A stretch of 42,525 nt of DNA from Phoronis australis (lineage: Eukaryota > Phoronida > Phoronidae). The stretch lies in the NCBI GenBank assembly GCA_002633005.1, contig NMRA01000145.1, positions 1 through 42,525 of the forward strand, given 5' to 3'. The notes below the pieces were generated by a model. The model was not told the DNA's origin, did not search any database, and was given only the letters and a program-made list of their open reading frames with translations. Positions 11,901 through 23,900 of the stretch are shown in pieces; position 1 is the first letter of the stretch; each line of letters starts with the position of its first letter. The position numbers and the translations under genes were made by a program.

Positions 11901-14900
11901 TGATTAAAGAAAATATTAGTCTGTTGCTTGTTTTGTACTGTGTAGATGCCACAAAACAAGAGCTTCGATTATTTGCTGCAAGTTATTCAGCCTTTGAGAA
12001 ATGGAAAGATGTCAATTTTGACAATTATTTTTGTGCACAAGAAGTTGAAATTTAACATACTTATGTCTGGAGTTGAGTAGAAGTGGTGCATATTTGGAAT
12101 TGCTACCATTTGCCCATTTGTGACTTATCTCATGTACTTAATCAAATGGCTCTGATTTTAGCAGTTTTGTACCTTGCAGGGACTACCTATAACCACCCAT
12201 GTTGTAATTTCCTGTTTATATGAAATGTTTTCTGTTTCCCTTCATTCCTCTCCCCACACCTCCCCCCCCCCTCCCTCTGTCTCTCACTCNACTCCCTCAC
12301 TTCCTCCCTAAACCCTACCTAAACCTCCCTCCTGCCCTTCCTCCCTCTCACTAATGTAATGGTTTTATTTACTCTCACTTTTCAGCCAATGCTGCTGCAG
12401 CTGCAGGTGGTATTCTCTTCTTCATCACGTACATCCCCTACTTCTTCCTCCAGCCTCGCTACTCTACACTGAGTTTTGTCGGCAAGATTTTACCCTGCCT
12501 CATCCACAACATTGCCATGGCTTATGGTGGCCAGGTAATCGGCATGTTTGAAGGCACAGGTAATGGCAAAAAAGTACTAAGAATCCAGGTGTTGACTTTC
12601 AAACACAAAAAACAAACACGTTCTATCTACCAGCAGAATTTAGTTTTGGAGGAAGCAAATATCTTTGTAATCCCTATTGTGCCTAGTTGTTTGTTGGGGC
12701 CCCTTTACTTTCATTGAGAACGGGACCATCGGCCCAACACCTGTAATTAATTCACACTGACTGAAATTTTGGCCTGATTTCGTGACTGTTTCCATATCTG
12801 GTAGATGTTGATTTCTCAAGGTTTTCTAATTGTGCCAATAACCATAATTGTTGTAGCAAGAACTTTGTTTCAGAGATTCTCTCCAGTATAATATGATATA
12901 GAAAGGTTTTGTGTGTCTTGTTGCAAAATGAAAAAGTGTTGCAGTGATAAGTTTTTAGCAACATAGGCACCATGCACAACGGAATCAAATCTTCGCTCCT
13001 TTTTGATTTACTGTTCTGATTTTAGGTTCTGGATCCAACTGGTCCAATTTCTATCTGCCCGTTTCCGTGGACGACAATTTGACATTGCTGCATATCATGC
13101 TGATGTTCATAGTCGACACTTTCCTCTACATATTGATCGCTTGGTACATTGAGGCGGTCTTCCCTGGTGAATATGGGGTTCCACAGAAATGGTACTTCCC
13201 TTTTCTCAAGGCCTACTGGTGTGGTGAATCTGTTGACAGTATGGAGGACACGATGCCATTATTGTTGCAACCCAAATCACATCCAACAGAGTATTTTCAA
13301 AAGGACCCAGTCGGCCTCAAAGTCGGAGTGAAAATTGATGGTCTGCGTAAGGAGTTTGTGACCAACGGAAAGAAGAAAGTTGCAGTAGCTGGAATGAACT
13401 TGAATATGTACGAAGGTCAAATAACGGCTCTGCTAGGTCACAATGGTGCTGGAAAAACTACCACAATGTCGATGTTGACTGGTAAGAGCTTTAGATATCT
13501 TGGCCTTGAGCAAGTCGCCAATTCCTTTCCAGGAGTTTTCCACAAGGAATCTCGACTAAATGTATACTTAATGGGTTTCTGAATGCTCTTTGCGCTTACT
13601 CGGGGAAACATGTGCATTAAGGTTTATTGGCCTTAAAATTTTATTCAGTTTCACACGAAATTGATACGAGAACCTTAACTTTTTAATCATAAGCTTTTTA
13701 TGAACGCACACATACTTATATATGGGATGGTGTATGTTGCCGTGATCTCTGTCTGGGTGTCTGGCATCCACTGCTTTGTGTTGTAAACTCCATGCAAAAT
13801 CAAAATGAGATTTGTCATGTGTTCCTAAGAAGCTGATGACAGAGGATGACAAATTTGAATCTGATCTGACTACTGCTGTATCTACTAGTGTCAGTTTTGT
13901 TTCTTGGGCGGCGAGTTCATCATTGGATTTCATGAAATTCAGCAAATACTGTACGTTTATACTAAGGAGAGATGTCTTTCTGTTTTTGGACAGATTTGAT
14001 GCATTTTGCACCATCCAGCGGCTATTTTTGTGATTTTTATATTCGTTTTTTGACGCCTGGCTCTTAATCTGCCAAACTGCTCAAAGGATTATTATGAATC
14101 TTCAGAGAAAACTGGCCTGGCGTTGATTTTCTTGCAGGTTCAACTGATGGTAGCACCTCCAAATGGCAATTTTTGCATCCTCGGCTGCATCTCCTTAAAT
14201 CAATTGCATTATCGTTGTGGAATTGTGGGAAGTGTTTTCCTATGAATGCGTCTAAGGGGTTAAACAAAGACTTTCCAATGGATCTGACTACCACTGTGCC
14301 CTAGTGGCAATTTTATATTTTTTATTTGCCTCTGTGTCATCAGAGTTCCATGACAGTTTATCATATTTGGCCAATAGGTTTCTAATATGGAGTCTATTGT
14401 GCCTTTCCATTTCGGATGCATTTGATGCCACCTAGTGACCATTTTAATAGTGATACTAATTAACTCCCTTAGAAGCATGCCATTTGCAGTGCAGTTGGGG
14501 TCGCATTTCTATCGTCCAAATGGTTGAATGTTGCACTAGTCTGTTAAATTATGTGCGTAAGTTAATTCTTGTTAGAGGTGTAATTGAAGTAATTATTTGC
14601 GGCGTAAAGTAATGGTGCACTGCAAATACTTTACACCTTTACAACTTAATTTGCGCCTCATGTAATTACTTTATACCTCTGAATATTAATTGCTTTACGC
14701 CTCTTACATGAATTAAGTTACACAGTCATGTAATGTAATGGTGTAACGTTAATCCATTTAGCCAATGATATATTTCAGCGCTCTACGTTGCTCTTGTTTA
14801 TTAAAAACAGTCATTATCACAGTATTACAGTGAAGAGGATGTCCTTTGTAGTTTGCCATTTGTAATTAGTGCCCATTATATTTATACACACTCACTCGAA

Positions 14901-17900
14901 CCTTGTATGTATTTGTGAATTTGATTTTTCATACTAGACCATAATAGGCGATACATAATGGCCTGGCCTACTGTCAGAAAACAGTGGTAGATCTCTGGAA
15001 CTAGCACCAGCTGGTACATTGTTGTTCTATTCGAAATTTTTACCCATGGTAACTACATACATCCACTGCGAGTACCATCAAATGCTTGAAACTACTGTTA
15101 TCAGACATTCTTTGTTTATTGTTTATTGTTTATTGTTTATTGTTTTTTTTCACAATGACGCATTATAGCGCTAAAAGCAACTTTATTGTGTCGTTTGATG
15201 TGTTTTGTGTTGCCAAAGCATTGCTAGGTCTATCTGGATTGCCTTTATCCAGAATAACAAATCCATTCAAGGAAGGCTTTTATTCATCCTGAAGTTAAAA
15301 AATAGAAACTGTCGCCAAGACGTCTTGGTAATCGCAGGTTATGTGTTGCTATGGTATGAACATGTGTCATAGTGTTTCAATGTTGACAATATGCTTGTCA
15401 TAGTTTTCAAAATTTTCGTGTTGTGAACTTTCCAAAACACACCTGTGGCCTGTTTCTCGAAGAGTCCTTGGCTGTTAACATTCGGCTAAAAGTTAGGTGA
15501 CATATGGGTGAGTGTGTTTCACAAAAACGGGCTAAGACTGAAAGTCAAAAATCTGACTAAAACTCCATGTCAGAAAACAGAAATCCGTTGTCTGCTGGAG
15601 TGGACAATTACAAAAGGTTTCAAGAAACGAAAACTCAGTTTTTGGCTATTCATTGGGAGACTTATGACCTTTGGGCTAAAGTCAAAAGACAAAACCAACA
15701 GTCTCCTGGAGAAGCAGGCCTCTGATCTCTTTCCCATGGCTCAGCTGAGGTATATCATTTTCTCTACTAGGCTTCATACCATGCACTAGTGGAACCGCCT
15801 ATGTCAATGGACACTGTATTAACAAGGACATCGCCTCTGTTCGTAAAAGTCTCGGTCTCTGCCCGCAGCATGACATTCTGTTCGATACACTCACCGTGGA
15901 AGAACACCTTTACTTCTTTGCCAAGGTAATGATTTAACATGTGAAGAAAGAAGCGTCTACTGCAAGTGTAGAAACGTGTGCATTCTGTAGACGCAAGGCA
16001 CTCGTGAGAAAAATAGGACGACTGAGCATGGGCTTCACTTGTATTGTTTGGCGATATCTTAGGAAGATTTCAGCGATAATGTGTCTGAAGATGCAGCCCT
16101 GTAGTTATTTTCACAGTTCTAGGGTGCAAAGTTGAAATTGTGACTGCATTAAAATTTAAAGTGTGCTTAGTACATAACTTTTGAATTCTGTTTCCCCATT
16201 GGAGCAGCAACTAGATGCAAGAGCCAGAATGCTCAACAAGCTGTTTCCATGGACGCCAATTTAATGAAACACGAGGTTACCTCTGAGGTTATGTGCTGTG
16301 TGCTCAGTGTCCTTCGTAATGAAGCAAAAATTTCAGTCCCCAGTTAATGTTAACTTAATGCTTAACGGAAGCGCTCAGACAAATTGAACTAAGCAATTTG
16401 ATAAAATGTCATGAGGTTGAATGTGGAGACATCTAGTGGAAGGGTTCTTATTCTGTGGAGGGCAATGGGGGAAATTTTCTGTTGTCCTTTCCCCTGAGTT
16501 TGAGCTAGGTGGTGAAATTTCAGGTGTAAGTGATTGGATCTGCTGCAAAGGTCTAACTTTTTGATTACAGTTCCAAATTTTAAGCCAAAAACCAATCTTT
16601 GATCAATATTGTGTTTTATTAATTAAATTAAATGATCAAGGCGTGATTGTTCTCAGCTAAAAGGTTTTGCCATAGAGTAACCCGGTGAAATTGACCAACC
16701 AAAATCAATCTTCGCTCAATATTCATTCTTTTTGGTTCATTACTTAATACTGAAATGATCAAGATGTGGTTGTTGTTCTTAGCTGAAAGGTTTCGCCAAA
16801 GAGAAAGTACCCGGTGAAATTGACCGACTGCTGCAGGAGGTGGGGTTAACAGAGAAAAGAGGAGCTCTAGCAAAAACGCTCTCTGGTGGCCAGAAGAGGA
16901 AACTGTCTGTGGCTTCTGCACTGATTGGTGACTCTAAGGTGACTTTTTTCAATTCTCTCGTGTATTCTTTACTTCAGAACACCCAAACTACTTAAACATA
17001 AGTACGCCACCTGTTTTCCATATTAAATTCTGAACATGGACATAATTATCTAGGAAGGCCCTGATAATTGAAATGCATCTCTTAAAGATATTTGTCTGAC
17101 ATTGAGGGAAGTTGGTTTTATGGAAATTTGTTATAAACTGATTATTGACCCCTAAAAGGATGAATAAGATAGTCATTCTCAATTTTACTATCTGCTTGTG
17201 AAATTTAGTTAGATAAATAACATATGGACTGGCAAATTATCACCATGCGTCTGATAAAAGTTGGTTTTAAATATCACCAAAATGAGAGAAATTTTGATTT
17301 ATTAGTTTGTTCATCCAGAAAGAGTCGAAAGAAATGGGACCTGTTCATTAGTTTGACTTCTTAATATTGTATTTCCTTCCAGGTGGTTGTTCTCGATGAG
17401 CCATCTAGTGGCATGGATCCATCTGCACGTCGTCACATCTGGGACGTGTTGCAGAAGTTCCGTGAGGGTCGCACACTTCTGCTGTCCACCCACTTCATGG
17501 ACGAGGCTGATGTTCTGGGTGACCGAATTGCTATCATGGCCGGCGGGGTCATCAAGTGCTGCGGCACTTCCCTCTTCCTCAAGAACAAATATGGTAGGTT
17601 TGTTGTGTTCTACCTCGAGTTGTTCTGTGTTTTTTTGAATTGTTTTGTTTAATTTATGTATTAACTCGCATTGCATCACACAGATGCACCAACAGACATG
17701 CACACACATATACAGGCATCAAAGGCACATGCATGCAGTCACTTGCGCCTCCGATTTACATTTTGGTAAGAACGTTACTATGTTGATGTATACTAAGTTT
17801 GAGTTTACATTCTTGGAAGCTTCGTCCTTTTTAATGTGGCCTTTTGTCAAATTACAGGCACATTCATTACTTACAAGCTAAGCCAATCAAACCTTGTCCA

Positions 17901-20900
17901 GATTGCCAGGGGTCAAGATCCTCTTGTATCGCTACAGCAGAGGAATATCGAATACCCCTATGTTTTTGTCACACCCCTTCTGGTTATTATCCTGCACCCA
18001 TGTCTGCTACGACACAAGCAGCAGTTAAGTCCACACCATACTGTACATTAAAGTTATCGGACAAAATATCTTTTTCCCGTCATGACTGCAAATTCCGTTA
18101 ACACCTAACAATTACTGGTAATAACTGCTATTACAGCAAAATTCTAATAACAGAATGACTTAGACTCCTTACTAACTTTTCTGTTAATTCCCCTTCATTC
18201 TCAGTCATCAGGGGAGACTACTCTGACGATGAATTCAGCTTCTGCCCAGCCATCATGATGGGGAATTCTGGGTCGTTTTCTCTGAATACTTTTGCCTTTC
18301 ACTGTACAGGCGTCTTTTTGGGAATAATTGCTAAATTTTCTGCTGATTGTATGTGGTATATTTATCCTCATTTGCAGGTGCTGGCTATCACATGGTCATC
18401 GTCAAACTGCCCGAGTGTGACGTGGATGCCATCACAGAGGTGGTCACACGTCACGTGCCTAGCGCCTACACCAAGACCAATGTCAGTGCTGAGCTGACCT
18501 ACGTTCTACCTCAGGATTGTTCGGCTAAGTTCGAAGATCTGTTCTCAGAACTGGAGGAACGAAGAGAGGAGCTGAGAATAGGAAGTTTTGGTGCTTCGGT
18601 GACAACCATGGAGGAAGTTTTCATGAAGTAAGTGGTATGGGAAAATGAGGATTTTCAAATGGCTATAAATTCTTCTTCTGTCATGCAACCAACTTTTAAT
18701 TTTGAGCATTTAAGTTTTATTGAATTGGTCTCAAATTGTTCCTGTAGTCAAATTGCAGGTCATTTACGGGACAATTCGTAATTGTTTGAGCCTAGGCTCT
18801 GCCAGTCGGCTTGCCATTTTATGCGCTGAGCATGATTTCAAGGGACAATGAACTGTCAGTTGTGTGCAAGCCCAGAAATCACTTCTCATCTGACTAAGGA
18901 GCATGTTGAAACCTGTTGGGTACTGAGCAGTAACTGGTCTAAATCACAAGTTCGCTTCTTGGATGGAATGTGGATAACCGCTAAGTTTGATTTTATGTGT
19001 TGGTTGATTGTTTTTACTCAGTTGTCTTTGTATAACTTGGGTGTGAGTTCTCATCTCTTGTGTCAGGTACTCATAAATTTTCCCAATTGCCCAGGTATTG
19101 TGTTGGTTTGGATTTCAAATGTATGACAACATTCCATTCATTACTTGGAAGACCTTTCTCCCTAGATCAAAAATGGAATTTCTTCGTTGAACTAATTAAT
19201 TAAAGAAATCTAATTGGGATTGATAGGATTGTAGTGAGAACAGAAGATTATTTAGAAGAACCCATTTTACATGGCTGATATATATGATCTTACAGAGTTG
19301 GGGAACAAACAGATGATCCTGAGCAGCAGACTGGTTCGCTCGTCAACGGGGGCGCCAGCAGTCCACGGAGCTACGGCAGCATTGAAACACATGACAAACA
19401 GCTGGGTCAGTTGGTGAAGCCCCTGTCAGGTCTACGTCATTTTCTTCTTTCTGCATGCACTGAATGTATCAGGGTTAAAGGTCATGGTCTCATTGGTTTA
19501 CCAGTTAGTTCATGTGGGCTTTTTCTGAACTGTTTTAGTCTTCTTTGAATGAGTTCCTTGGGGAAAATTTAATCAACTCAATTGACAAAGTACTAAGTAC
19601 CGAGCTTGGCTTCAGAATCATTTGCATTTCAACCTTTAGCAATGAAAGAAACTTAAGAGATATCTATGGTAAAAGCCCCTTTCACTGTATAATTTCGTGG
19701 AATTAACATAGTGTGTGTTTGCATACCTATCTGCGGATGCGATCTGTTCCATTCCATCCCTAGTGTCACCGTGCAAAATTAGGAATGCAAACTTGCGACA
19801 TTTACTTAGAATCTGTCATACATGCCTGACAGGAATGACTAAAGTTTTTAAGATGGCGCTGTACGCGATTTCATCTCCCTCCTGCCAGGAAGTTTCACCC
19901 ATATTCGTAGAGCAATCCTGAGAACCTCTGACATTAATGTGATGCTTCTGGTAATGGTGTCTTTCTGTGAGTAAAGCACTTGATGTGAAAGGGAATGATT
20001 GTCCCTATGTTTCTACTAACACCACTTCCTCTTACTTACCTTATATCATTTTCACCTTGTTTCCATTGCTCTTTATTCAGTAATTTCACTGAAGCCTTAA
20101 GTACCTTGCATTTGTTTGATATGTTTTGTTTCTGCATGCATAAAGAAGTGATGTTTGTTTATGTGCTGATTGTTCTTCAGTTCTTTTGCTTTATCTTTTA
20201 ATCTTGCATTTATTTTTTCGTTGATGCTGATTAGATGACTTATTCTTCTTTTAATTTCAATTTCTTAGAGGTAATTTATCTTTTGTCAGTCAGATTTCTC
20301 ATTACTAGGCTTTATGTATAACTGCTGCTTTTTGCTGCTTTAACTAACTCAGCTGCTGCGCACTAGGTGGCGTAACATCATTTCCTGTCTCTTCAGTGTT
20401 TTGTTTGGTTGTGAAATGACATTATTATTTTTGCTTTTACTGTTAAAGTATTATGATTGTCATTATTACAACTATTTTATGGTATCATGTTTCAGTGTTC
20501 AGCACACCGGTCACCAAGAATACTGGCGTCAGTCTCTATCTTCAGCAGTTCCGTGCCATGTTCATCAAGCGCGTGCTTAATACTTTCCGCAACAAGCTTC
20601 TCACCATCTCCCAGCTGGCAGTGCCACTGTTCTTCACCATAGCTGCACTGATTGTCGTCAAAACATTGCCAACAATCTCTGGTTCAACTCCACTCGACTT
20701 GACTCTGGCCCAGTTTAATGACCCTATCGTTACCTATGCTCACAGTGGCAATGCTGCTATGACGGCAATCGCAAAGTTTTATGCCAATCAGTTTGGTGAT
20801 TACCAAGTTAATCAGACAGCGAATGTTGACGAATTGCTTTTGAAGAAAGCAAAAGAGAGTCTGTCCAACTATAACAATCACTATGTTGTCGCGGCAACGT

Positions 20901-23900
20901 TCAACAAGACGAAGGTGAATGGATCAGTAGTGATGGCCCAATTCAACAACCAGCCATATCACGCTGCTCCGGTATCGCTCAGTCTCGTAGATACCAGTCT
21001 CCTGCGCTACTACACGGGCGGTGCATACTCTGTGGAAGTAACCAATCATCCACTGCCCAAGACTACTTCTGACGAAATCAATACTCAGAGCACATTTAGC
21101 ACGGAAGCGTTCACCATTTCATTCAATGTCCTGTTCGGCATGTCATTCCTGGCTAGCTCTTTTGTGCTGTTCATCGTTCGCGAGCGCTCCGTCAAGTCCA
21201 AACACGTGCAGTTTGTCAGTGGTGTGCACGCCTTCAACTTCTGGGCGTCAACCTTCACGTGGGACTTCATCAACTTTCTCGTGCCGACCCTACTACTGAT
21301 GGTCACGTTCGCTGCGTTCCAGATCGAGGCGTACGTAGACGACGGTCGAATTGTGCTCATTTTCCTGCTCTTCCTTCTTTACGGCTGGGCCATGTTGCCG
21401 TTCATGTATCTGCTATCCTTCATTTTCACAGTGCCAGCAACGGGTCTGGTCTGGCTTACTGTGTTCAACATTATAACAGGTGAGTCATGTTGTCATCTTG
21501 TGGCGGCCATGTTGCATATTGGTCATCCTTTTGCTAATTATTTATTGTATTTCTTTGACTGATTATTTTTGAATTTAGGAAGTATTACACACTGTTTATA
21601 TAACTAATCAGTTTAATGCTTTATTCGATATCTCCGTGTCCTAAATTATCTTTTTATGTGCATGATTATATATAGCCACTCATCTCTGTCCTGGCATCTG
21701 ACCTCTTGCAAAAAATTATGTAGTAAAACGTCTGCTATCATCTAAACTCTTACATTATCTTCATAAAATCCAACGACTAATGAGGGCTTTCACATGTATC
21801 CAAGTGGCAGTCACAAGTTTTTGCATTTGCTTCTTTCTTCATCCACTGGATCATTATGAAATTTGATTGTTGTACACAAGAAGATTTGTGGTGAGGCGAC
21901 CACTGCTTTTATTTTTTTATTGCTGGCAAGCTTTCTCCGTCTCCTAGTTTCAGTTTTAGTCTTAGTGTTTGCCTCAATATCCGCCTATCAGTTTGATGAT
22001 GGACCTTCAGGAAATTTTAATTTTTAGGTAATAATTATCCAGGATAGAGCAGCATCTGCCCATGTTTGTGCAATTTGTACAAGTGGTGACTATTAAAGCT
22101 TTTGTAATTACCTTTGGTGTCTTCTTCTCTGTGTGCCAAATCCCTTGAGCAATCATTATGTCAAATAAGTTTCTACCGAGGTGAGCATAACTTGCTATTG
22201 TTCTCCGCAATAGAAATTCTAAACTTGTCGCAAACTGTAATCCAGTACTTCAGTAGACAGTGAACACCATCTATAACAATCTCTACAATGGGGATATTTA
22301 TCTGGGTTTCAAGTGGGTGCTGTAAAGTGGTATTACTAGAGGCTTGTTATTTATTTTGCTCTGTTAAAATCAATTTATTATCACTTAAAACACGTGGTTT
22401 GCATTTAATTAGTAATTGTTATTTGTTCTTCTGTATTCATTTGTTCTCTGTCTAGTGTGTTATTGTTGCAAAGATTACATTCATTGGGAATTCAAACCTG
22501 TCACAAAGTTGCCAAACTTTTTGTGGCTAAATTCATGAACACATCTAGTCAAAACAGGGTGTGGAGAACACTGCTGGCATCTATTATTGAATGGATCTGA
22601 TTACTGCATTGTCCCATAGATTTCTTTGCAGCAGTCTGTAGCAATGCACCCCATAGAATCATTTTTATTTCTCGAAATGTTTGTCACTGTGGTGTGTGGA
22701 ATAATTGTTAAAAAGTGAGCTCTCTGGTTAACTTCGTCGTTTGTGCTGCATTAAGTGGTCCCATTTCAGAATTGTGTGTTGCTTTTGTAGAATCAGTCTG
22801 TAGACAAAAGCGTTGACGCTTGAAAGACGAGTGCTTTGTAATTAGGATTTGCAACTATTCCATATTCAGTTATTATTACTACTGTCACTGCCATTAATAT
22901 AATTAATATTTCATTCAGTGCATTATGTACTGTTTGTGCAGTAAGTTTTTATCAAATGTCGTACCAACCTTTAGATATTTTTTCAAAAACGCAGTACATT
23001 GTTATCCCTAACATTTGTTTTAACAAATCATTGATGTGCCAAATGTTTGAGTCGCTTGAGGTGATTTCTATTGATTGTAGTTATATGGCAAAACTTTAGT
23101 CGGCCACTTTTAGACTGTTTGGTGAATGTTTTTAGCTTTTTATGCAGTTATGAACATCATTGGGGGTATGGTCGGCATGAAATTTTGCACACTTATTTTA
23201 TGGGCTTCGAGCAATCGAACTGGCTCAGATTTTTATTTTTCTCACACAACAATATATCTGCAGTCATAAAATGCTGTCTTAAGGCGTATTGCTGGCAAAA
23301 TGAATGTGATATCTCCCATGGTTTAGGTTTTGAGATATTCAAGTTCAAAGCAAAAAATTCCAATTTTCCAAGTTAGGATGATGGTCTGTTAAATATACAA
23401 GACAAGATTGTGGGATTTTTAAAGACATGAATTAATGTTTTTCAGTCACTGAGGATTCGGATAATGGTTGGACAGTGAAAAAGTTGTTAATGAAATTAGT
23501 GTGCATGGACTTCACTGAGGTTGGAAATTATCTTAAAATATTTTATATTGTCGACAGGTTCTGTAACTGTGTTGGCCGTTTTAATCCTCGCCATACCTCA
23601 ACTGAACCTTCTCGATGTGGCTAGTGCCCTCAAGTGGACCTTTTTTGTACTTCTACCCAACTTCGGCCTCGGTCAAGGGCTACAAGATTTCTACTCTAAT
23701 TATGAGGCGAACACGCTGTGCTCCGAGATCGACAAGCAGCTACAAGGACAGTTCCCGTACGTGAATCTGTCAACTCTCTGTAGCATGATACCAATCAATA
23801 TTCCTGGCGTTATCTCTTTGACTGAATTTCCATGTTGCGCAGGTAAGTCCTTTAATGTACCCCTTTAGATTATTCCATGTAAATGACACACTATTTCAAC

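Noticed and set aside
17311-17709. 132-codon minus-strand frame over the NBD1 Walker B exon
   Set aside because: It is antisense to a clearly coding, highly conserved exon and has no homology of its own.
20393-20424. Alternative acceptor CTCTTCAG before exon 13, sharing TTCAGTGTT with the true site
   Set aside because: Its reading frame hits TGA within a few codons (GTG TTT TGT TTG GTT GTG AAA TGA) and lacks homology.
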